A stretch of DNA of 64,000 bases from PALSA-1296 sp038322815 (GTDB taxonomy: Bacteria > Bacteroidota > Ignavibacteria > Palsa-1295). Each line of letters begins with the position of its first letter. Positions within the stretch are counted from its first letter, which is position 1. Below are positions 16,694-23,667 of this stretch, one piece after another. The position numbers and the translations under genes are program-made. The DNA lies in contig JBBQGG010000006.1 of the NCBI GenBank assembly GCA_038322815.1, positions 17,859 through 81,858 on the forward strand, in the 5' to 3' direction. A model generated the notes under the pieces. It had not been told where the DNA came from and ran no database searches. It was given only the letters and a program-made list of their open reading frames with translations.

Positions 16694-17131
16694 CTATGAA
16701 CTGTGAAGTTTTTTCATCAGGTGTTTGGTGATCATACGAATATCATCTTCAGTTTGTTGCCAACTATGTTCTTTTGAGGGTCTGAAATCGGCGCGAACGA
16801 GTAATAAGACCTGCATATTCTTTTCGGCAAGAAGCTCTGTTATCTTTCCGATTTCCTCATTCTTTCTTATTGCTTCCCGTATCCATCGTTTAAGTTTATT
16901 ACGCTCATGTGCCTGCTTAATAAATTTTTTCGGAGCATGAAGGAGGTAAAGAATCGGCTCAGTTTTTTCTGAAAGTGGTCGGATATAATAGATGGAGCTT
17001 AATGTTCTCGTCTGATTTCCGGAGCGGACTAATGATTTCCTTTTACCAAAAAGTTCGTCAATGTCCTTTTGCAGCCGGATCATGGAGATCGGATTCTTTG
17101 CTTTTAAGTCCTTCGGTGTCCGATTCGTCAT
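16694..17131 (-). CDS. rnpA: Ribonuclease P protein component
   Basis: 145 residues. RnpA binds the catalytic RNase P RNA and helps remove tRNA 5' leaders. The family signature is visible as QAHERNKLKRWIREAIRK (usual form RNxxKRxxRE), with an N-terminal LQKDIDELFGKRKSLVRSGN. It lies between rpmH and yidD on the same strand, as is typical. The N-terminus has about 15 extra residues before the conserved core, so an internal start (ATG at MIRLQKD) is possible. Confidence 0.92.
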   Translation of the reverse strand: MTNRTPKDLKAKNPISMIRLQKDIDELFGKRKSLVRSGNQTRTLSSIYYIRPLSEKTEPILYLLHAPKKFIKQAHERNKLKRWIREAIRKNEEIGKITELLAEKNMQVLLLVRADFRPSKEHSWQQTEDDIRMITKHLMKKLHSS

Positions 17132-17151
17132 ATTTGACCTGTAAAATACGA

Positions 17152-17177
17152 AGAGTCCGCCATGGCGGACTCTTTTT
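17152..17177. terminator. Stem-loop between rpmH and rnpA
   Basis: AGAGTCCGCC-ATGG-type perfect palindrome (17152-17173) with four Ts following on the plus strand. On the minus strand, the direction of transcription here, the T-run is not adjacent. It may be an attenuator or processing stem that sets rpmH and rnpA levels apart, or a terminator for plus-strand read-through. Confidence 0.5.
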
Positions 17178-17203
17178 CAGGAAACTTTCGGCGCTTGCAG
17201 CTT

Positions 17204-17356
17204 CTACCCGCGGCTCTCGTCGCTCGTTGTGAGTTTACGACGCCCTTTCGCACGGCGAGCTGCAAGTACGCGGCGACCATTGGCTGTAGCCATGCGTGCA
17301 CGAAAACCATGCTTATTGGCACGCTTACGTCGGCTGGGTTGGAATGTCCTTTTCAT
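17204..17356 (-). CDS. rpmH: 50S ribosomal protein L34
   Basis: 50 residues: MKRTFQPSRRKRANKHGFRA, then RMATANGRRVLAARRAKGRR and a short acidic tail. It is a full match to L34 in length and in its highly basic composition (T-x-Q-P-S/N-x-x-K/R-R...HGFRxRM). L34 is a small 23S rRNA-binding protein of the large subunit. First gene of the rpmH-rnpA-yidD cluster. In many bacteria this cluster lies next to dnaA, but here dnaA is 16 kb away. Confidence 0.95.
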   Translation of the reverse strand: MKRTFQPSRRKRANKHGFRARMATANGRRVLAARRAKGRRKLTTSDESRG

Positions 17357-17433
17357 TGTCTAATATTTCTTTCTCTAAAATTGGACGTGCATAACAGCCT
17401 AAAGTGCCCTAAAAGTTCTATAAAAGTCAAATT

Positions 17434-17820
17434 TTACGATTTTTCTATAATAACGACTGCTTCTGATACTTCTTTAGTATGGGTAAGCGATACCTCTACC
17501 ATATATTCTGAGCCGACGATCTTCGCTATATTAGCAATCATCGACCCATGGATCAAGATCACAGGCTTACCTGAATACTCTTTCCCAACTTCGATTTCTT
17601 TCCATATAAAACCGTGGCGAATACCGGTTCCGATAGCTTTTGCAAATGCCTCTTTTGCTGCAAAACGAACGGCAAAATGCTCCGCGCTGAATCTGCGTGA
17701 TTGGCAATAGGCAATCTCTGCCTTGGTAAAAATACGCTGCAAAAACTGTTCACCATATATGGTGATCGTCTGCTCGATGCGAGGGACTTCAATAGTATCG
17801 ATACCTATTCCGAAGATCAT
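17434..17820 (-). CDS. acpS: Holo-[acyl-carrier-protein] synthase
   Basis: 128 residues. AcpS transfers 4'-phosphopantetheine from CoA to acyl carrier protein, activating fatty-acid synthesis. FGIGIDTIEVPRIEQTI carries the conserved Asp that binds magnesium. FAVRFAAKEAFAKAIGTGI carries the family signature with the catalytic Glu (R-F-A-A-K-E-A). The C-terminal VEVSLTHTKEVSEAVVIIE matches the usual H-x-x-x-x-A-x-A-x-V ending. Start at ATG 17820 gives the standard length. It is the only recognisable phosphopantetheinyl transferase in the window. Confidence 0.95.
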   Translation of the reverse strand: MIFGIGIDTIEVPRIEQTITIYGEQFLQRIFTKAEIAYCQSRRFSAEHFAVRFAAKEAFAKAIGTGIRHGFIWKEIEVGKEYSGKPVILIHGSMIANIAKIVGSEYMVEVSLTHTKEVSEAVVIIEKS

Positions 17821-17875
17821 TGGATTTCATTTTTTTTCTTAGTGTTCTACGTTGCAAATTGATCATCCCAAAACG

Positions 17876-17906
17876 AAAAACGCAGCAGATGAATGCCGCG
17901 TTTTAT
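17876..17906 (-). terminator. Intrinsic terminator after the gene at 17929-18321
   Basis: Minus strand: AAAACGC-GGCA...TGC-GCGTTTTTCGTTTT. It is a stem with a following T-rich tract, placed between the stop at 17929 and the acpS start. Confidence 0.6.
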
Positions 17907-17928
17907 CGTGTTGATATGACAAAGGTAA

Positions 17929-18321
17929 TTATCCTTGAGTTCTGGAATTGTGTTTTTTCCTTTCGATGCGTCTGCTTTGCTTATTGAGCCTGTGTTTGAG
18001 GTTCTTGCGTTCAGAGGGCGTAAGCTTTCCGCCATTTTGTGCTTTGTCAATTTTAGCATCGGCAGCGATTTTGGCATCGTGTTTTTCAAGGTTTTTCGCT
18101 TCGCTGCGAGTCAACTCGCCGCTTTGAATACCTTGGTTGATACGTGCCTGCTGTCTTTTCAGACGGTTTTTTACGCTCATCGGATTCTTTTTAGGAGCTG
18201 GAGTAGCCATTGAAGCCGCAGATGTGGTTGCACCTTGTGATTGTTGTACCGGCTGTTGCGCTAAAACGCTTCCGTTTATTAGCATTGCGCTGAGTAATCC
18301 TATTGCATATAGCTTTTTCAT
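17929..18321 (-). CDS. Small secreted, highly basic protein with two 'SGxLTxxE' repeats
   Basis: 130 residues with a Sec signal (LYAIGLLSAMLINGSVLAQQ). The mature protein is Lys/Arg/Gln-rich and has two related units, RINQGIQSGELTRSEAKNLE and a second containing NGGKLTPSERKNLKHRLNKQS, ending in RRIERKKHN. This pattern is shared by many small secreted bacterial proteins of unknown role. The acidic spacing after the SG/GG turn loosely recalls EF-hand-like helices, but the calcium ligands are incomplete. Probably periplasmic. Confidence 0.7.
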   Translation of the reverse strand: MKKLYAIGLLSAMLINGSVLAQQPVQQSQGATTSAASMATPAPKKNPMSVKNRLKRQQARINQGIQSGELTRSEAKNLEKHDAKIAADAKIDKAQNGGKLTPSERKNLKHRLNKQSRRIERKKHNSRTQG

Positions 18322-18484
18322 TGTTGTATAAGTTATTTGTTAATGAAGTTAATTTCTTTGTACTATAGAGTGCTCATCTCTCGTAAAGTTTAATTAATTC
18401 GTATTCATATTGAAGTTGTAAATACAGAGACAAATGAAATTATCCTTACAAAAGAAAAGTTAGAAGGAAAACTATTATAATAAT

Positions 18485-20350
18485 TTGCGAGTCGTATTCT
18501 TTTTTTGTTTAATAATTCTTTCGCTTTCAGTGGACGCCTTTGCGCAAAGCACAACGCAAATTCGCCGGCTTCCGCCCTCTCTTGAGCGCGAATTAAAACT
18601 CCGCAAAGGCGGGAAGATCCGAATCGTCGGATTTACTGATACACTAAAGGCGCAGAGTCTGATCGCTCAAAGCATTCGTGATAGTTCTTCGGAAGAACTT
18701 GATTCATTGAGTGTGAAAGATTCTGCTCTCATCGTCATTGATTCTTCTGTATCCTTAACTGATAAAGAATGGCTTGATTCAATGCTTGCTGAATTGCCGG
18801 AGTATCGCATGACTCCGGAAGGTATCCGATTTCACTACCCTGCGGAAATTCTTGTCGAGACGAACCGCAAAACCGTGCCATCCGATACGACTCTTGCATC
18901 GAAGATGGACCCTATTACTAAAGAAGATCTTCCGCTCTATGATGCTTTGCCAATGCCGAGACCTTTTCAGCGAACTTCATTTCCACGAACATCGGTAGAA
19001 CTCGGTGGAGGCTTGCCGTATTTACTGCAGGTTGAAATTCGCTCCCTCATCGTAAGTAATGAAGAAACTTCGCTTGATCTTAACGGAAAATACCGGCTCA
19101 CCGGATCAGCACAACCGGCGATAAAGCAATTCTGGCAGATCGGTGCTCACGGAAATTTTGCATTTCCTAATGCGTCACCTTCGGGAGCCGAACAAATTCC
19201 ACAATTTACTGTAGATGCGGTAACGGGTGCAAATAGGAGACTTGTTGTTTCACAAATTGATAGTACGCCGCATTCACTTTCGCAAACAAATCTCGATGCA
19301 GATTTTGTGATCGGCTCACCATCGCAATTGAAATTGTATGCCCATGGTTTTGTTTCCTTACTAAATGATGATATAGGAAAAGGAAATTCTGAAAATCAAG
19401 GAGGAGTAGATATTTCTTTAATAAAAAATATCCCTAATTCTTCCTATAGATTGCAGATCGATGCCGAGTATCAAGGCGCGAGTTCAATTAGCAACATGCT
19501 TAGCTCAAATCCAAATTTATTTACTACAAAAATACTTTTACAGCAAAAGGAAAACGATCCTATCCGCTGGAGTGCCGGAGTTGGTTATCTTGGGGGAAGT
19601 GATGCAAGTGGCAGCACTTCAGAGTTCTTTCCGATCGTAAGTATCCGGACACGTCTATCACATTCAATTGAGATCGGCGCCGGATTCGAACCTAAGCCGT
19701 TTCTGCTTGGGTTACGAGGGTTATTATCTGAAAATTTATTTTATTCTCCTGCAATCGTCCTAACTTCATTTTCATACGACTCACTGTTCAGAACCGATGC
19801 GCGACGAGTAGTTTCAGAACCTGTTCATCTTCATGCCTACGTTAACTATTTTCTATCGCTTGATAATGAACTTCATGGTGAGGTTCGGTTCATCGAAAGA
19901 AAGAACGAACCTGTCTTTAATGAGCATACTGATACAAAGGGACACACGTTCTTTGATGCAACTCCGATGAATACGCGCCGCATCGAACTTGAAGCGGGCG
20001 GAAGTATTCTACTTTTTATCAAAGATAAACTACAAGCATCGATGCTCTTCCGATCAGCATCAAGCGGGGAAAATGGTGAAACGCTTCCATTCGAACCAAC
20101 TGCGCAACTCCAAGCTCTCTATTATTTTGGTAATATATCAGAGAAGTTTATTCCGCAGATCGAATTTATTTATCTCAGTCGGTTAAATCGCTCGTTTTCG
20201 TTTATTAATATTGAAACGAAATATATTTTTAGTCCACAGCTCCAACTCAAATTCAGAGCTGAAAATATTTTAGGAAATTCCGAGGATTTTTGGACGGGAT
20301 ATGACGAGTACCCTCGATCTCTATGGCTAAGTGCAGAATATTCTTTCTGA
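18485..20350 (+). CDS. Outer-membrane beta-barrel protein of unknown function
   Basis: 621 residues from a TTG at 18485. An in-frame stop lies at 18461-18463 and no ATG is available, so TTG is the only start that keeps the signal peptide (VVFFFCLIILSLSVDAFAQS). A charged linker with many Ser/Asp pairs (SLSVKDSALIVIDSSVSLTD) precedes a region of amphipathic strands typical of outer-membrane barrels (QIGAHGNFAFPNASPSGAEQ, LQLKFRAENILGNSEDFWTG), ending in an aromatic residue (LWLSAEYSF). The terminal Phe is the usual BAM recognition signal. No plug or TonB box is recognised. Function unknown. Confidence 0.7.
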   Translation: MRVVFFFCLIILSLSVDAFAQSTTQIRRLPPSLERELKLRKGGKIRIVGFTDTLKAQSLIAQSIRDSSSEELDSLSVKDSALIVIDSSVSLTDKEWLDSMLAELPEYRMTPEGIRFHYPAEILVETNRKTVPSDTTLASKMDPITKEDLPLYDALPMPRPFQRTSFPRTSVELGGGLPYLLQVEIRSLIVSNEETSLDLNGKYRLTGSAQPAIKQFWQIGAHGNFAFPNASPSGAEQIPQFTVDAVTGANRRLVVSQIDSTPHSLSQTNLDADFVIGSPSQLKLYAHGFVSLLNDDIGKGNSENQGGVDISLIKNIPNSSYRLQIDAEYQGASSISNMLSSNPNLFTTKILLQQKENDPIRWSAGVGYLGGSDASGSTSEFFPIVSIRTRLSHSIEIGAGFEPKPFLLGLRGLLSENLFYSPAIVLTSFSYDSLFRTDARRVVSEPVHLHAYVNYFLSLDNELHGEVRFIERKNEPVFNEHTDTKGHTFFDATPMNTRRIELEAGGSILLFIKDKLQASMLFRSASSGENGETLPFEPTAQLQALYYFGNISEKFIPQIEFIYLSRLNRSFSFINIETKYIFSPQLQLKFRAENILGNSEDFWTGYDEYPRSLWLSAEYSF

Positions 20351-20387
20351 ACATTCCGCGTTTCTTCTTCGTTTAAATAGGTCTAGG

Positions 20388-20424
20388 CGAAAAACAGCTA
20401 TTCAGGATCGACACCTGTTTTTCG
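20388..20424 (+). terminator. Stem-loop, probable terminator
   Basis: CGAAAAACAG (20388-20397) pairs with CTGTTTTTCG (20415-20424), placed between the outer-membrane protein stop and pckA. The T-run lies within the stem. Confidence 0.5.
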
Positions 20425-20455
20425 TGTAAGTTATTAAATTTTAAGAAAATATAGT

Positions 20456-22045
20456 ATGAGTGAATATAAGAACCAGATAGAATCATTACTTCGCGACCAC
20501 GGTATTTCTCATTCGCAGATCAATTTTAATCTCGGCGTAGATGAACTCTATGCCGAAGCACTTTCGCGCGATGAAGCACTGCTTGCTTCCAATGAAGCGC
20601 TTGTCGTTTCGACGGGGAAATTCACCGGACGCTCTCCGAAAGATAAGTTTATTGTCCGCCAATCCCAAAGTGAAAAAAATGTTTGGTGGGGTACCGTTAA
20701 TCGCGATATCTCTGAGGAGAATTTTGATAAACTGTATAAAAAAATGGTCGCGGCGATGAACACCAAAGAGTTGTTCGTTGCAGATCTTTTCGCAGGGGCT
20801 GATCCGGAATTCCGTCTTCCGATCCGCATCATCAATGAATATGCATGGCATAATCTTTTCTGCCATCAGCTTTTTATTCGTCCGGACGCTGCCGAACTTG
20901 CTGAGCATCGCCCGCAATTTACGATCATTGATCTGCCGAGCGTCAAAGCAGATCCGGCAACTGATGGCACGAACAGCGAAACATTTATCATCTTGAATCT
21001 TGAAAAAGGATTGATCCTCATCGGTGGTACGGAATATGCCGGCGAAATGAAAAAATCTATTTTCACAACGCTGAATTATTTACTTCCACTCAAAGGTGTG
21101 ATGTCCATGCATTGTTCGGCAAATATCGGACCGAAGGGTGATACTGCACTTTTCTTCGGACTATCCGGAACAGGAAAGACAACTCTTTCAGCAGATCAAA
21201 CCCGCTCTCTTATTGGCGATGATGAACATGGTTGGTCTGATAAAGGCGTCTTTAATTTCGAAGGCGGATGTTACGCTAAATGTGTGAAGCTTTCGAAAGA
21301 GCAGGAGCCGGAGATCTGGGGAGCTATCAAACGCGGCACGGTTCTCGAAAACGTCGTGCTCGATGCAAAGGGTGTTCCGGATTATAACGATATATCAAAA
21401 ACGGAGAATACTCGCGCAGCATATCCGATCCATAATATTCCGAATGCCGTTGAACCAAGTGTCGGCGGACATCCGAAAAATATTGTGTTTTTAACTGCAG
21501 ATGCTTTCGGCGTTCTTCCGCCGATATCGCGCTTAACAAAAGAGCAGGCACTGTATCATTTTATCTCCGGCTATACGGCAAAGCTTGCCGGCACTGAGCG
21601 CGGAGTTACGACGCCTGAACCGAATTTCTCAACATGCTTCGGTGCGCCGTTTATGGTGCATCATCCGAATGTCTATGCCGATCTGCTTGGTAAGAAGATC
21701 GACTTGCATAATGCCAAATGCTGGCTTGTGAATACCGGCTGGACAGGCGGAGCGTACGGCGTTGGAAAACGTATGCACTTGCCATATACCAGAGCTATGG
21801 TAAACGAAGCGCTTGCAGGTATGCTTGATAATGTAGAGACGACTGAAGATCCGATCTTCGGCTTACACATTCCGACATCTGTGCCGAATGTGCCGAATGA
21901 AATTCTTAACCCACGCGATACCTGGAGCGATAAAGAAGCCTACGATACGCAGGCAAAAGAACTCGCCGCAAAGTTCAAAGAGAACTTCAAGAAGTACTCT
22001 GAAGGCACGGCAGAGGCAATTTACAACGCCGGACCGAAAGGGTAG
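20456..22045 (+). CDS. pckA: Phosphoenolpyruvate carboxykinase (ATP)
   Basis: 529 residues, typical for the ATP-dependent family. The enzyme converts oxaloacetate and ATP to phosphoenolpyruvate, CO2 and ADP at the entry to gluconeogenesis. Kinase-1a GLSGTGKTTLSAD (near residue 235) and kinase-2 LIGDDEHGWSD (near 252) bind the nucleotide and metals. GVFNFEGGCYAKC and the substrate-binding Arg in STGKFTGRSPKDKF are in place. WLVNTGWTGGAYGVGKRM is also conserved. It is a monocistronic gene, between a stem-loop upstream and a strong terminator downstream. Confidence 0.97.
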   Translation: MSEYKNQIESLLRDHGISHSQINFNLGVDELYAEALSRDEALLASNEALVVSTGKFTGRSPKDKFIVRQSQSEKNVWWGTVNRDISEENFDKLYKKMVAAMNTKELFVADLFAGADPEFRLPIRIINEYAWHNLFCHQLFIRPDAAELAEHRPQFTIIDLPSVKADPATDGTNSETFIILNLEKGLILIGGTEYAGEMKKSIFTTLNYLLPLKGVMSMHCSANIGPKGDTALFFGLSGTGKTTLSADQTRSLIGDDEHGWSDKGVFNFEGGCYAKCVKLSKEQEPEIWGAIKRGTVLENVVLDAKGVPDYNDISKTENTRAAYPIHNIPNAVEPSVGGHPKNIVFLTADAFGVLPPISRLTKEQALYHFISGYTAKLAGTERGVTTPEPNFSTCFGAPFMVHHPNVYADLLGKKIDLHNAKCWLVNTGWTGGAYGVGKRMHLPYTRAMVNEALAGMLDNVETTEDPIFGLHIPTSVPNVPNEILNPRDTWSDKEAYDTQAKELAAKFKENFKKYSEGTAEAIYNAGPKG

Positions 22046-22077
22046 GGGAAAATATGAGATCGGAAATATGAATTATG

Positions 22078-22110
22078 AAAAAAAAGCTCGCCATTGGCGG
22101 GCTTTTTTTG
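22078..22110 (+). terminator. Intrinsic terminator of pckA
   Basis: AAAAAGCTCGCC-ATT-GGCGGGCTTTTTTT, a strong stem followed by seven T residues. Confidence 0.85.
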
Positions 22111-22131
22111 ATAGTAGGATGGATTTTTGAC

Positions 22132-22162
22132 TTGTTGTTGGAGAGATTATTCCGTATTTTTG
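22132..22162 (+). promoter_or_regulatory. Bacteroidetes-type promoter (TTG-N20-TATTTTTG)
   Basis: TTG at 22132-22134 and TATTTTTG at 22155-22162 with 20 bases between. The ATG of the next gene is four bases after the box, so the transcript is probably leaderless. Confidence 0.6.
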
Positions 22163-22166
22163 TAAA

Positions 22167-22862
22167 ATGAACCAAAGCGAAAAATTGTTTATTTGTTGTT
22201 TATTCCTTTTCCTTCTGTTTTCGGAAGTTGATATTTTTGGTCAAACTCCTGTGCTGCTTCCTATGAATATAGATTTTGGGTTTGTTAAAGTAGGTGAATA
22301 CCGTGATACAAGTATAACGGGGATTTTTTATCCGGGTGATTCACATAATGGTCAAAAAAGGGCGACACTCAGTTTAGAAGGAGATACCATAGACTTTTCA
22401 ATCGATAAGAATTCAATGTATCTTTATTACTCATCTACAATCGGTATTAGTGATACAGTTCATTTACGTTTTAGTCCGAAAAAAGAAGGAAGTTTTCAAG
22501 GCTTTATTAGAGCAACAATTGACGGAGGCAATTCTTCCGGGTCGCCATTTCACGGAATTTCTAAGGACTCTGTTACTTTTTCAGTGGCTTCGAATTCGAA
22601 GTATTTTTCGATTCCTATCATATTTCCCAATCCCGTTTCAACCTCAGCAACTCTCTCTTTCACTCTTCCCCAATCCCAATTCACTTCTCTAAAAATCTAC
22701 AACGCTCTCGGCAATGAAGTTGCGACGCTTATCAATCAAAGACTACCTGCCGGAGATCAGAAAGTGGAATTCAACGCCTCACATCTTCCTTCCGGAGTTT
22801 ATTATTACCGCTTACAGATCGGTGACCACTTGGAGTCAAAGCCGATGATCGTGGCGCATTAG
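22167..22862 (+). CDS. Small T9SS-exported protein with C-terminal sorting domain
   Basis: 231 residues. It has a signal peptide (LFICCLFLFLLFSEVDIFGQ), then one Ig-like/choice-of-anchor-type domain (MNIDFGFVKVGEYRDTSITG ... VHLRFSPKKEGSFQGFIRAT). A T9SS type-A sorting domain follows (FPNPVSTSATLSFTLPQ, then LKIYNALGNEVATL and LPSGVYYYRLQIGD). It should cross the outer membrane through the type IX system and be anchored or released at the surface. The last 80 bases of the gene are duplicated 717 bases downstream, beyond a toxin-antitoxin pair. Confidence 0.85.
   Translation: MNQSEKLFICCLFLFLLFSEVDIFGQTPVLLPMNIDFGFVKVGEYRDTSITGIFYPGDSHNGQKRATLSLEGDTIDFSIDKNSMYLYYSSTIGISDTVHLRFSPKKEGSFQGFIRATIDGGNSSGSPFHGISKDSVTFSVASNSKYFSIPIIFPNPVSTSATLSFTLPQSQFTSLKIYNALGNEVATLINQRLPAGDQKVEFNASHLPSGVYYYRLQIGDHLESKPMIVAH
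22782..22861 (+). repeat. 80-base direct repeat, copy 1 (3' end of the T9SS gene)
   Basis: Covers the last 26 codons of the gene at 22167 (HLPSGVYYYRLQIGDH...). It is identical to 23579-23658 except for one A/G difference (CTTACAG here, CTTGCAG in copy 2). Confidence 0.95.
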
Positions 22863-22878
22863 GGTAAGAACTAAAGAG

Positions 22879-22918
22879 ACTTGACAATCCGTTACTAAAC
22901 TTGACAATCCGTTACTAA
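22879..22918 (+). repeat. Two tandem 20-base repeats upstream of the antitoxin gene
   Basis: Two perfect copies (22879-22898 and 22899-22918) of a unit containing TTGACAATCCGTTAC. They lie six bases before the antitoxin start, a position suited to an operator for self-regulation of a toxin-antitoxin operon. The TTGACA also resembles a -35 element. Confidence 0.7.
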
Positions 22919-22923
22919 TTAGT

Positions 22924-23163
22924 ATGAGTTTATTACCAACGATATCCGCAGGTTATGACTCGTTCCGCGACATAGTCATGAGCCGTCCGCTTGCGGATAA
23001 GATGGCACTGGTCCGAGAATTAGAGAGAGAAACCTTTGCTGCCCGTTTTGCTGAGATACTGGGAAGAATGCGTTCCCATTCGGTTAATGAGGAGATTAGT
23101 ATCGAAGATATCATCAAGGAAGTGGATGCTGTCAGGAATGCAAGATATTCTAAAGGTAACTGA
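22924..23163 (+). CDS. Putative antitoxin of a PIN-domain toxin-antitoxin pair
   Basis: 79 residues: an N-terminal SLLPTISAGYDSFRDIVMSR, a helical middle (LADKMALVRELERETFAARF) and an acidic tail (NEEISIEDIIKEVDAVRNAR). Size, a C-terminal helix suitable for wrapping a toxin, and its position five bases before a PIN-domain gene support the antitoxin role. I do not recognise a DNA-binding fold with certainty. The partner toxin gene is frameshifted, so the pair may be inactive. The cassette lies between two 80-base direct repeats. Confidence 0.65.
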   Translation: MSLLPTISAGYDSFRDIVMSRPLADKMALVRELERETFAARFAEILGRMRSHSVNEEISIEDIIKEVDAVRNARYSKGN

Positions 23164-23168
23164 TTTGG

Positions 23169-23574
23169 ATGAAGCTGGTCATAGATACGAATATTTGGAT
23201 TCATTATCTCACCCAGTCAAAGCTTCAACGAATTAATGACATCATTTCAGACCCTGGAACAGAAATACTTTTCAGCCAAGAATTACTTGACGAATTTTTA
23301 GAAGTCAGTTCACGACCAAAATTCTCTCGTTATTTTAAAACGGATGATATATCTGAACTGATTCAATTATTCGGATCGCGTTTCCCACCAATTGAAGTAA
23401 ATTCTATAGCTGATATGTGTGCCGTGACAAACGCGATAACTTCCTTCTTGCGCTTGCAAAGATGCCGGTGCAGATTACCTCTTAACAGGAGATGCGGATC
23501 TGCTCATTTTGAAAAAATTTGAAGACACACGAATTATTTCTCTTTCTGAATTTAAAAACCTTCTGAATACTTGA
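23169..23574 (+). pseudogene. PIN-domain toxin (VapC-like), two frameshifts
   Basis: The first frame gives MKLVIDTNIWIHYLTQSKLQ, with the first catalytic Asp (VIDTN), and an acidic helix (SQELLDEFLEVSS). Near 23417 the frame shifts, and CRDKRDNFLLALA (third acidic site) is in another frame. Near 23461 it shifts again to KDAGADYLLTGDADLLILKK (last acidic residues), ending at 23574. Restoring one G (ATGTG to ATGGTG) and one A (GCAAAG to GCAAAAG) rebuilds a continuous 135-residue PIN protein. PIN toxins are magnesium-dependent RNases. As written the gene is broken, either a decayed toxin or sequencing indels. Confidence 0.85.
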
Positions 23575-23578
23575 TTCC

Positions 23579-23658
23579 CATCTTCCTTCCGGAGTTTATT
23601 ATTACCGCTTGCAGATCGGTGACCACTTGGAGTCAAAGCCGATGATCGTGGCGCATTA
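23579..23658 (+). repeat. 80-base direct repeat, copy 2 (orphan T9SS sorting-domain end)
   Basis: Encodes HLPSGVYYYRLQIGDH and on to a stop at 23657-23659, but has no gene in front of it. It starts five bases after the toxin stop. Together with 22782-22861 it brackets the toxin-antitoxin cassette. Confidence 0.95.
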
Positions 23659-23667
23659 ACTTATGTA

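Noticed and set aside
17152..17177. Simple rho-independent terminator ending rpmH transcription
   Set aside because: The T-run lies on the wrong side for minus-strand transcription, and rnpA and yidD need read-through. Kept as an attenuator or processing stem of uncertain role.
22879..22918. Start of a CRISPR array
   Set aside because: Only two adjacent 20-base units without spacers, directly before an antitoxin gene. They fit an operator. No cas genes or arrays occur in the window.
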